DNA from: Symbiodinium sp. CCMP2592
Lineage: Eukaryota > Sar > Dinophyceae > Suessiales > Symbiodiniaceae
Assembly: GCA_905221615.1 (NCBI GenBank)
Contig: CAJNDT010000320.1
Location: 1 to 64,000 of the forward strand
Direction of reading: 5' to 3'
DNA: 64,000 nucleotides
The notes under the pieces were generated by a model that ran no database searches, was not told where the DNA came from, and saw only the letters and a program-made list of their open reading frames with translations. The position numbers and the translations under genes are program-made. Positions 21,002-31,400 of this stretch are shown piece after piece; the stretch's first letter is position 1, and each line of letters starts with the position of its first letter.

Positions 21002-21495
21002 ATGTACTTGGGCGTAAAAGGAGATCCGACCACGGATATCGCCCTGATACATCATTTTTACAGGCACCGAACGGTGCGACCCAAGGATGGTGGAGCGCGC
21101 CAGATATAGGCCGACACGGTGCGGTATGCCGGCTAACGTTTGGCTATCATTCGGCCATTCCCGAGGCAAGAGAATGGGTACACCCGAACACGGGTCAACG
21201 CATGACTCAACGAGAGTACATGGAGCTCATCGGGACAGACCCTCTCAAGGGTAGAGATCCTGATGCCGATGGACATAGCCCACTAGGGTTCACAATCCAA
21301 CCTATGATCACCAAAGGGAATGACAATAGGTCCAACGAGCAAGTGCAGAAAATCGATTTAAGCAAACAAACAGACAACAATCTTTTACTGAAAGCATGGC
21401 CGCGTGTTCAGACATACACGAACAAAGTGCTAACCGTATTCAGTGTTGCGGAGTGTGGAATTATGAAAAGGTTAAAATCTCAGATATTCCATTGA
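21002..21495 (+). pseudogene. Unrecognised small ORF downstream of Tpt1-like ORF
   Basis: The ATG at 21002 opens a 35-codon frame (MYLGVKGDPTTD...). Near 21106 an adjoining frame takes over (RHGAVCRLTFGYHSAIPEA...) and runs to a stop at 21495. The second frame contains EWVHPNTGQRM and MELIGTDPLKG. I do not recognise a family. The join is inferred from continuity and composition; no second copy is in the window to test it. It lies inside the element, 100 bases after the zinc-motif ORF, so it is probably element cargo or a host fragment picked up by it. Confidence 0.35.
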
Positions 21496-21507
21496 TACAG
21501 AGCACAC

Positions 21508-22998
21508 TCACTCAATTTTGAGTTTACAAGCATGAGTCGTGTCAAAGAGAAATCTTCTGCACATGATCAAGTCTTGTTGAGTTGAAGATGCTTGTGGCAT
21601 GGTTACCGTCATGTCGTCGTCATTTATGACGATTACTCCATCGCGTGATGCTTCGTCGGAGTACTTTGATGGGAATAAACTCTGTGCTAAAGACTTCTTC
21701 CTTGTCGAAGCCTTCGATATGTTGTCCTTGAGTGTGGTGTGTGTCTCGCTTTTTTCAGCCATTTGTGCATGAAGATCTTGAAACAAACTTCTTATTTTTG
21801 GAATGTTGCCGCGGTCAATGTCTCTTTCGGTGTCGTTTCTTCGAATCTCCGCCGTTGGTATGGAAGCATGTTTTGCAGAGAAGAGGAAAGGAGCACTTTG
21901 TGTGCTGCTTCGGTGGGTGCTCCATACACTGAACTGGAAGCTCTCGTCAATTGCTTCCACATCCACCTTAGCCCCATCAGCAAGAGGAAAACATTCCATG
22001 CAATGCTGAAGAAAAACTCATCACTTGTTAGTGATTCTGGCAGCAAAGAAATGATCTCTCCATTGGTTCTGCATTTGCTCCCCCACGGTCCGAACCATCC
22101 TGATAGTCCAGCTGCTGTCGCAGCAGTTTTGACTGTGGTGCTGACGGTGGACGCGAAGATTTCTTCTCCTCCTGCCTGAGGATTCATCTTCTTCTTTCTC
22201 TTTGCGCATCCATCAGATTTGATGGCGCTCATGCTTTGTGTTGGTCGGATGAAGAGGATGCCCGCTCTCTTCCTGGTGGAGGATTTGGACGTTCGGGTTG
22301 TGGCCTCTCCCACCGAGACGACCTAATGGTCGTGGTTTACTATGACTGCTACTTCTACTTCGAATTATGCAACGGATCACTGAATTCTTGTTAGAGCTTT
22401 GGCTTTCCTTTTGTTGCTGCTGCTGAGAGTTATTCACCTTTGTGCCCGATCCAGGTTTGGATCATAGGATCTGCTGAGAGCGTTCGGATGAGACTCATCC
22501 GGATCCGAATGGTCTTTCTCACTACAGTGACCAAGAATTCTTAGCTCTGGTAAAAGCAACATCTGGAATGCCATATTTGTGATCGGATGTTTCTGACACT
22601 GTCTTAGCTTTTAGCGCAGCTTGTAAGCTGGTTGCCTTGGAATAACCTTGAAAACATGCTGGCTGTTTCGTCTTTGCTTTCGCTTTTGCCTTTTGGCGGT
22701 CTTGTCCATCGGAGGATGGCTAGTGCTCTGACTCGTCCCCTGATGGAGATAAAGCATCAGCATGTCTGCTATCCAATGATGGTGTGTTGATGGTGAAGGT
22801 GGGCCGTCATCTTCCTCTTCCTCTTCTTCTGAGTCATTCTCAGAACTAGGATCGTCGAAGAGGTTCTCCAGAACATTCCGGAGATTATTGTGTCTTCTCT
22901 CGATTTCAAGAGAGTTATGTAGCAGTTGGTTGAAGATCGTCCTTGCATTTTGTAATGCAGTGACAAGGATCTGTACTCTGGACAGAGTATCGACATGC
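21508..22998 (-). pseudogene. Antisense coding block inside right element, next to 3' LTR
   Basis: On the minus strand several overlapping frames look coding but need frameshifts to join. From about 22995 to 22610 there is a frame without a start codon, with a coiled-coil-like stretch (heptad Leu/Ile, QILVTALQNA...), an acidic run of Glu/Asp and a Lys/Arg-rich end. 22437-22213 is Gln/Ser-rich. 22313-21792 contains a hydrophobic stretch (FFFSIAWNVFLLLMGL). 21999-21508 contains VIVINDDDMTVTMP. I recognise no family. Gln/Ser/acidic low complexity and opposite orientation suggest an antisense accessory gene or a host gene captured in reverse. No polypurine tract is evident before the 3' LTR. Confidence 0.35.
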
Positions 22999-23001
22999 TT
23001 C

Positions 23002-23158
23002 TGGTCGCATGCTCACATATATACATTCCGCTGCTCACTTAGCAAGTAGCAGAACAAAACAATCACTGTCTGTGTGCTGGGCGTTGCCTTAGATCCCACA
23101 GGACTCAAACTGGTTATACACTCCCACAGGAGTAATCCTAAAGGGGTGTATCGGCTCA
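23002..23158 (+). repeat. 3' LTR of right element (157 bp, internally shortened)
   Basis: Same TG...CA ends as the 5' LTR at 9794-9985, with a block of about 35 bases missing after CCGCTGCTCACT. Identity is otherwise high, with scattered transitions (AATCGCTG/AATCACTG, TGGTCATAC/TGGTTATAC). Confidence 0.88.
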
Positions 23159-23159
23159 C

Positions 23160-23825
23160 CCCCGCCTTAGGGAAAACCCCTTTAAAGGGAGCTTTAAAAG
23201 GGACTTAAAGGGGGGCTTAAGTCCCCCTTTGTCAAAGAGAGTGGCCCATCCTCCCTTCACGAAGGGGGACTTCAGTTCACCGAAGGCTTTGAAGCCTTCG
23301 AAGGTAAAGGTTGAAGGGGAGCTTCGAAGTCCCTTCGCGCCAAAGAGTCCAAAGCCCCTTCAGCTTCTTCGCAAAGACGAAGGGTTTCGAAGGCTTCGAA
23401 GCCCTTTTTCCCTTCGTTCTTCCCTTCAAAGCCTTCGAAATCGTCCTTGCCCTTCAAAGGCTTCGAAGCCTTTGTTCTTGCCTTGAAAGGTTTCAAAGCC
23501 TTCGCTTTGCGTTTTCTTTTCGTGTGGCTTCTTTTTTTTTTTTCGTTTTGATTGCGTTTTGCTTTGATAACTCTTCTTTTTCTTATTTTATTTTCTTCGC
23601 AAAAGCTACCATAAAGCGATTTTGCGTGGCTTCTTCTTCTTTTGTGTTTGTGATTGCGTTTTGCTTCATCAATTCTTCTTTTTCTCATTTTATTTTCTTT
23701 GCAAAAGCCACCATAAAGCGATTTCGTGTGGCCCTTCGAAGCCTTCGAAGCCTTCATCTTTCCCTTCAAAGCCTTTCTCCCTTGGCGTCCCCCGCGCTTC
23801 AAAGGCTTCGAAGCCCCCTTTGCCG
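23160..23825. repeat. CTTCGAAG-rich low-complexity and tandem-repeat block
   Basis: 23163-23240 contains nested CCCCTTTAAAGGGG-like palindromes. 23270-23480 and 23730-23815 are dense in the palindrome CTTCGAAG and its extension CCTTCGAAGGC. 23580-23725 holds two tandem copies of a ~110-base T-rich unit (GCAAAAGCYACCATAAAGCGATTT...). A 176-codon minus-strand frame (Lys/Arg-rich) spans it, but it is a by-product of the repeat composition. Confidence 0.7.
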
Positions 23826-25067
23826 AAGAGTCGCTGGATGCAACCCCGTCTGGGTGGTGCGGGCCCGCATAACAGAAAGAAAAACGAAACCGCAGACCTG
23901 ATACACTACACTACAGCCCGCCAAGTCTCAATCTGAAGCAAACCATGCCATTGTTGTTAAGAAGGGGATGGTAAGCTTGGAAACACGAATTTTCATTCTG
24001 CGAAACTGCGCAGAAACTCCAAAAAGTTTTGTAAGCGGGGTGTTAAAAAAGATTCTGTCTTTCTAGCATCCATTCTTGCGTCATGTGGTTCGTTGTTTTA
24101 AGTGTTATCTATGGCACTTATGTGTTTTCACGTTTGACATGCGCATACTCCACACGCATCTTCACCGATTCAATCGAATTTCACTTACAGTTGCTGTTTG
24201 TTCAGGTTGTGGAATAACCGATCTTGCCGGAGGACGGCCGCTGCGCATCCCGATGCGGATTTGTGGTTCTGCATTTAAACATTTAGAATTTTTTCAACAA
24301 TGTTAGGACGACAGAAGAAGTTGTGATTTTTTGGGGTGCTAGATGTACGTATTGTTGTGTACCAGCCGGCTGTGCGCCTCATCAAGCAAATTGGTGTTTT
24401 GATGCGCTAGGTAACACGGCGTGACTGCTTGATTGAAGTGGAACATGTTCATTTGAGAGAAAGTTTGATGATTCATGATGCAGCACCAACTTGCTGGCAT
24501 AATTACCAAAGTTCCAACCTACCCAAAACATGGTTTGAGTTTGAACGTCGAGTGAAACAGCTGTCCACGTGTGCCTGTGACTGCCAAGTTAACCGTGGTC
24601 CTGATCTCGGCAGATTTTACTTTTCGTTTTTTGCATGTAGAGCTCCCTTTTTCTGAAATGTAAGTAACTCGAGATCCATCACTGCAGATGTGTTTGGCTT
24701 ACGTGGTGATAGTGCCTCGCAGTCATTCCAACTTGAGCCTCCACCATCGCAGCTGCCGTTTGAGCAGTGTGGATGTTTGAAGAATGCCTCCGCCAGGAGT
24801 CCTCGCATAGATCACAATGGTGGGCACGGGTCAACTGTGCCCCGGTATCCACACACACACACACCACAGTCATCGTGAAAGCCTTTCATTCAAACGTTTC
24901 CAACACCAAAGCCTGGACCTTGATGTGCCTGAACCTTGATGTGGCCTGCGCCCATTGAACATTGACCTGATACGCCCATGTCGGTCTCAGGCTCAACTTG
25001 CTGGAAGTATGGAGAGCCTTTGAATGGCTGGCAATCGCACAGAATGTGCTCCTAGGTGGATGAATCA
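23826..25067. other. No supported gene
   Basis: Only short frames without recognisable motifs and a short CA run at about 24850-24865. Composition shifts from AT-rich to more GC-rich towards the host genes. Confidence 0.5.
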
Positions 25068-27640
25068 GCGGCCCGGGACTTCGCTAGTGGTACCGCGCGG
25101 AGCCCGACAAATCGGCACGAGTTTTGCTGTTGTTCCCGTTGTGCAGATCGGCGGGATGGTGGCCATCTTGGCCGGGCATCCTTTGGACACGGCCGGGCCA
25201 GAGTCAGCTGGAGGACATGTGAGGGGATCGGACCACATGGCTGTCAGTTTGTGAGGCGAAAACACGGATCCAGGCGATGCCGCGTTTCGACGGCTACGGC
25301 ACCTGGCGCGTGCCGGATTCCCAGCTCAATGTCTGCTGAAACATGCCTAGTGAGGAAAATTGGAGAAAAGATTTCAAGAACTTCCGCCGGCAAAGCTTGT
25401 CAGGCTCGCGGAGACCGCACGGCTGGAAGGCGAGAACTCTGCAGGGGGACTGACATAAGTGAAGTGCAATTGCGCATGAACACATGCCGCGATAGACTAC
25501 GGATGGAAAGCTCTGGCTTGGTGTGAGTTCGGGTGTCGTGTGCTTTGCAGCAAGTTGGCAAGTGTCAGGCTCTTTTTGTGACACTTTGGTAGTTTATTTT
25601 ACAACTCATAGCTGCGATCATATACAGGATGAAGCTCCAGTTGAGCAGCCTTCCGGTTGCTGTGATTTGCATCTGTTTTCGCAGGTTTAACTCAAGCCAG
25701 TGCTGCAGTTCTACCAACCGTGTGCTACCAGTGGAAATGTCGGAATTCCAGGGTTGTTCCGTGTGGCTGGCGACCGAGCCAACACTGTCTTGGCAACCAG
25801 CGTGTAAATGCGTATTGCACCCGACGCCCCAATGTGGGGCTCTGCACTCTAGAGCTCCATGTATGTCACGAGTTCACATTTCACATGCACGGCTTCGGTA
25901 TTCTCAAGGCATACCCGAGGCTCGGAGATCCTATGCCCCGTCCTGATTTCTTGTATCCTTGTGGCAACTTGGCGCGTTTTTAGATTCTAGTCGTCACGAT
26001 CATGCACTTGGTTGCCGACTTGATTCGTCATCAATGCGATAGATCGTGTAGAGCTGTTCTGAGCCTTGAGCCTGAAACAGGCCCAGTGGCGCTGTACAAG
26101 GGCATGTCCTTCCCGTTTTACAGCACGCCGAAGACTCAAGAATGCTAGTCTGTTGTCGTGCCTGTCGATGAAGCTGTCCAGGGCGCTCTTGACTGCCGTG
26201 GTCTTCGGTGTTCAAGGGGTCTCTGACCGCTTACTGCAGGTGAGTGGTTTTGTTGATTTGCACTCCCTTTCACAGCTTCCTCCTTTCTGTTCTTGGTGGC
26301 AGGAAGCTTTGGGGCAGCACGGGGCCCAGAGCGCACCGGTCACGCCCTCCACTTGCAGGGTCATTGTCGAAGCAGGGAGCGGCCGCAACTCACCGGCTTC
26401 CTTGGTGGCTGCATTGCCGGATTGGCCGGATGCCAAGTATGCCCAAGCTTCCTTGCCACTCGTACACCGGCTTTGCCGGAAGTTCTTCTGCTTCAGGCTC
26501 AGAGCCCCCTTGTCTGCATTGTGCTGCTCTCATCGCCGCACGAAGCAAAAGCCATCGGAGCTCGGGGCGAGCTCAGGTTGATCTGGTGAAGACCCAAAGA
26601 CAGGTCCAGTTCACACCCCGGAGCTCCGCAAGCCAAGGGCCAACGCCGGCGGGGGCCACGGAGGAGAGAGGGGCACGAACTCTGTAAAGGGGCAAGCTGA
26701 TGGATCTGCCTATAGATCCTCTGTCTGCCGGCGGTTGTCCTTGCAAATGAAGCGGTACCTGAGGTGAGGTTACTCCTGCAGCGAGTGAAGGCCCTGGGGC
26801 TTGGCCAAGGCTGCCTCCAAGGCAGGGCAGACTCTGACTGCGGTCAAACTTCCGCGGAAAGAGGCTGATGTGTCTGCCTCTGAACTCGTGGTTGCATTGT
26901 TCAGGCTTGGGGCCCACAGCCCTCAAGGAATGCCCATCGCATCTCCGCCAGCAAGCCACCTCGCGCGATCCTGCAAGGCTTCTCAACCGAAACCCGAAGT
27001 GCTGCTTTTGGCCGAGGTATGGCGTGTACTTCCTGGTCTATGAGGAATCCAAGCGTTTGCTGGATCCCCGAGTCCCAGCGCGGTGCTCAAGGGGCGGAGG
27101 GAGGAAAGAACCGAAGAACAGCCTGTGCCTAGGCTGTGCTGTCAACACTCTTCTCGGGCGGCATGGCGGGCTGCTTTGCCCTCGGCCCGGGCCCCGCACT
27201 CTGGGCCCTGCGCCCTGGGCCCTGGGCGGCCTCGGGCTTGTCGCGGCTCTCTGCACGACTCAGAGCTCAGAGCTCAGCGCGGAGGCATGATCCACCCCGT
27301 GGATGTCGTGAAGGCCCGTGTTCAAAGCCTTCCAGCCCAGGCACGTCGACATGTCCACGTTCGGCAGAGCTGAATCCTCGCCGGTCGATCTTCAGAGAGC
27401 ATTGAGCATTGAGGCTACTGCGGAGCAGCACAGCACGCGCCACATCATCAAAGAAGGACGGGAAGGGGAAGAATGCATGTTCTCATTGACGGTGGAAGAT
27501 GGAATCGGCGAGGCCTGCGGTACGAGGGTGCGGCCTTTTTCCTGCGCGGCTTCAGTGCCTTGGCAGAAGGACCAAAAAGAATGAGGTGCAGCAACCAGTC
27601 ACGTCCAGGCCAGTCTTTCAGATCCGGCTGCAAGTCGACA
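25068..27640 (+). pseudogene. Mitochondrial carrier (SLC25) family gene, many exons or decayed
   Basis: Conserved pieces of the three-fold carrier repeat appear in order in different plus-strand frames: IGGMVAILAGHPLDT at 25147; ETGPVALYKGMSFPFY at about 26074; RALLTAVVFGVQG near 26180; LTGFLGGCIAGLAG near 26390; VDLVKTQRQVQ at 26577, just after an AG|G acceptor; YGVYFLVYEESKRLL at 27018; TLFSGGMAGCFA near 27145; HPVDVVKARVQ at 27293; EGAAFFLRGFSAL near 27525. These match the P-x-D-x-x-K/R signatures and helix patterns of inner-membrane metabolite carriers, nearest by eye to the acylcarnitine/ornithine type. Frame changes at several junctions (for example LGPTALKECPS near 26910) do not resolve cleanly, so I cannot tell a functional multi-intron gene from a pseudogene. 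Start and end are approximate and the substrate is unknown. Confidence 0.6.
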
Positions 27641-28437
27641 GTTCAGGAACTTATTGCGCTTAAAACGGAAGTCTTGTGCACACATGTGCACCCTGACCTA
27701 GTTGGTTGTTATGCGTGTTCGGTTGATGTGCACTGGCTTTTCCGAAACCATGCACTACGACTTTCCTGGAGTGTTGTGTTTTCCAGGCTTCTTAATCTCT
27801 CGTGACGACAGTCTAAGGAGCCCCAAGTGGGCCAAACGCATCATGTGTAGCGCCGAGTGACGACACAGGGTATCAACTCCGTGACTTGAGTGTGTAAGGT
27901 AACAAATTGAGTTGCCTTTGACGCGTGGTCAATGTTCTCGTCGCCTCTTGCAGGTGCTGCAATGCAGCGGGCCTTCGTCGTGAATGCCGCGACCTTCGGC
28001 GGCGTGGAGCTGGGAGTGGTTGCCCGAGCAAAACAGAAATGAGGTTGCTGAAATGAGCTGAACCTTGTGCGTCAAGTTGCAGATTGGCGGAATCATCTTG
28101 CCAGGTGGCTCTGTGGGACCGCATGTCAGCAAAGAAGGGAACTGCGGCATGACAAAATGTGCGGCAAGCCCATGCCTTGTAACATCTTGTAGTTCAGCTT
28201 CAGGCAGTTCATGTTGCTTTGTCGCCAGCGGTTGCGCTGTTCTGTGGCCGGTGTCACAGGAGGATTTTGGCAGTGAGAGGGTTTCGTCGACGGTCAAATC
28301 AGAATCTTCTCGTGCTAGGCCTATTCCCGAGGCTGGACGACAATCATCGCCGTGGGGTCGGATCGGGAATGATGCAAGCCTGATTCTGCAAGCTGCGTGG
28401 CTCAAATCAAGGTTTTTTCTTCTCCCGGCTCCGACAG
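27641..28437. other. Intergenic region, no supported gene
   Basis: No motif-bearing frame. It separates the carrier fragments from the signal-peptide ATG at 28438 and should hold the promoter or trans-splice acceptor of the next gene; no specific site was identified. Confidence 0.4.
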
Positions 28438-31400
28438 ATGCTCGCTCTTAAGCTAGCGCTGTGGACTTTGCTCGCGCCTGTCGCAGCGGAGTACCGAATC
28501 AGAGGCTACGAACCAACGCCGCTGTCAAGCACTAATCCCAAGCGTCGTAGGATTCCTGAACATGGGTTTGTGCCCTGCATGCATTGAGGTCCAATGTTGC
28601 AAGCTTTGCTCGCATAGATATGGATGTCTTGGAAATGGCCGACCACATGGCGGGCTACGTCCAGGACGCCAAACAGCTCGCTGCCAGTTCTTAGCTTGCA
28701 GTGACATGGGTAAGCTGCAGTTTGCATCAGGATGGGCGCCGGCGCACTGATCCCTCGGACCCCAATCGGCGTCGGGACCCCTCAGACCCGAACCGTCGGC
28801 GCACCGATCCGTCGGACCCCGACCGGCGGCGAGATCCCTCGGACCCGAACCGGCGCCGCCGTGCGTCAGACATGAATGAGACGGAGGACGACAGCAGCCG
28901 TCGACGCACCGATCCCTCGGACCCCAATCGGCGTCGAGACCCCTCAGACCCGAACCGTCGGCGCACCGATCCGTCGGACCCCGACCGCCGGCGAGATCCC
29001 TCGGACCCTGACCGTCGTCGCCGTGCCACTGCCGATGAGAGCGAAGCGCGCCGACGCACCGATCCCTCGGACCCCAATCGGCGTCGAGACCCCTCAGACC
29101 CGAACCGTCGGCGCACCGATCCGTCGGACCCCGACCGGCGGCGAGATCCCTCGGACCCGAACCGGCGCCGCCGTGCGTCAGACATGAACGAGACGGAGGA
29201 CGACAGCAGCCGCCGACGCACCGATCCCTCGGACCCCAATCGGCGTCGAGACCCCTCAGACCCGAACCGTCGGCGCACCGATCCGTCGGACCCCGACCGG
29301 CGGCGAGATCCCTCGGACCCGAACCGGCGCCGCCGTGCGTCAGACATGAATGAGACGGAGGACGACAGCAGCCGTCGACGCACCGATCCCTCGGACCCCA
29401 ATCGGCGTCGGGACCCCTCAGACCCGAACCGTCGGCGCACCGATCCGTCGGACCCCGACCGCCGGCGAGATCCCTCGGACCCTGACCGTCGTCGCCGTGC
29501 CACTGCCGATGAGAGCGAAGCGCGCCGACGCACCGATCCCTCGGACCCCAATCGGCGTCGAGACCCCTCAGACCCGAACCGTCGGCGCACCGATCCGTCG
29601 GACCCCGACCGTCGGCGAGATCCCTCGGACCCGAACCGGCGCCGCCGTGCGTCAGACATGAACGAGACGGAGGACGACAGCAGCCGCCGACGCACCGATC
29701 CCTCGGACCCCAATCGGCGTCGAGACCCCTCAGACCCGAACCGTCGGCGCACCGATCCGTCGGACCCCGACCGTCGGCGAGATCCCTCGGACCCGAACCG
29801 GCGCCGGCGTGCATCAGACATGAACGAGACGGAGGACGACAGCAGCCGCCGACGCACCGATCCCTCGGACCCCAATCGGCGTCGAGACCCCTCAGACCCG
29901 AACCGTCGGCGCACCGATCCGTCGGACCCCGACCGCCGGCGAGATCCCTCGGACCCTGACCGGCGCCGCCGAGCCACTGTGGATGAGAGTGAAGCGCGCC
30001 GACGCACGGATCCCTCGGATCCCAATCGGCGTCGAGACCCCTCAGACCCGAATCGCCGGCGCACGGATGATTCGGACCCCAACCGGCGTCGGGACCCCGC
30101 AGACCCCAACCGACGTCGGGATCCGACAGACCCAAACAGACGCCGCTCGAGTGCTGGAGCAGTGGATCGTGTTTGGCTCTGAGGTCATTGAAATTCTTTG
30201 CATCTGGTGTACGTTGGTTCATGTGCTGTTGCATCAAACCGCATTCCCGTGATCGTGACTTGAGGCCAAACTGATCTATGAGCAAGGAGGTCATGCCGTT
30301 GTGCGAGCTGAGCTCACGATGCCGGCTTTGCCTGCAAATGTGAACTCTGGAGTCTTTGCAGTCAAGTTCAGGCTAAAACTGTATTGCTCGGTCCTATGTA
30401 TGTACCAACCATGTACGTAGGTTATATTGTTATGTGACTGTTGTGATTGAGGTGACGTGCATGTCTGAGAGATGGGCCTGAGGTGATGTGGTCTCACAGT
30501 CTCGAGAGGGAGACTGGCCACGCACCGTGGTGGTTGCAACGGATGCTCTGCAGGGCTCCACCACGTTGGACGTTCGCTACACATCCCTTTGGAGACCATG
30601 CTTCGGAGGTGGTTCGAGCAAAGATGGTGTCACAGGAGCTTACGGAGAGGAGCGGGTGCCTCCAGAACACAGACAGATTTTGTTTCCAACGCGTGCGCCA
30701 TGCTCAGACCATGTTCTGACCATGCTGACTAGCTGATAGATGTTGCAAGATGTTGTGCTTGGAGGAACTGCCGCTGTCCGCGCACTGCCTTGACACCAAC
30801 ACTCCCCTGGTCGTGAACGAGATTCAGTTGGGAAGGCCTGTGGCGATTCAACACGACTTCCTTTCTCTTGCTGGTTTCTCATTGCAAAGTGCTTCCCGGA
30901 TGGCCGGGACACCTGAGTACGATATCCGCCGCAACTTCTACAACATGGGAGACTATGCGCATCAGTTCATACTAAACATGTGGGATGCAGATGACGGAAC
31001 GCCGATGTTTTCCGAAAGCTTCGGGTGGGAGTATGACATCATCCAAAAGACCGTCTTATTCATGTCTGCACCTGGGTTTTGACAGAAGTAAGCAAAGTGC
31101 GAGAAAATAGGAGACAACGTTTGCGCAGATGCTTTTATGCAGGCTCCAGTGTGCCCTTGAGGAAGACATCACGAATGTGATGCTGTCATTGCAATCCGAG
31201 GTTTGGATGGAAGTCGTTCACGAAATGGAACAAGCAGTTGGGATGTGTGGAGCTGGGCAGGACAAGCAGTCTTTCAGATAGTGAGCTGCTCGAGCAAACT
31301 CACTGGAATCTCCGTGACATTGAGGACAGCAGCCGCCGACGCACCGATGCCTCGGACCCCAACCGGCGTCGAGACCCCTCAGACCCGAACCGTCGGCGCA

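Larger units (their letters stand above)
9794..23158 (+). mobile_element. Ty1/copia-like LTR retrotransposon, right copy (decayed, about 13.4 kb)
   Basis: 5' LTR, PBS, Gag-Pol (two 1-base deletions), hairpin, Tpt1-like ORF (two frameshifts), small ORF, antisense coding block, 3' LTR. Gene order and sequence match the minus-strand element over every part that can be compared, with many substitutions (for example FLRRFLGRF versus FLWRFLGLF in gag). The LTRs end in TG...CA, but I find no matching 5-bp duplication: TGGCT lies before the 5' LTR and CCCCC after the 3' LTR. The element is therefore old or rearranged and is unlikely to make its own proteins. Confidence 0.9.

Noticed and set aside
23272-23802. 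176-codon Lys/Arg-rich minus-strand ORF
   Set aside because: Produced by CTTCGAAG and T-rich tandem repeats; no domain.
28727-30109. 460-codon minus-strand Arg/Ser/Gly ORF
   Set aside because: A second shadow of the same repeat; it changes amino acids at positions that are silent in the plus frame.
28525-30294. 589-codon minus-strand ORF across the repeat array
   Set aside because: It is open only because the repeat has a period divisible by three and no stops in several frames. Third-base variation supports the plus frame RRRTDPSD.
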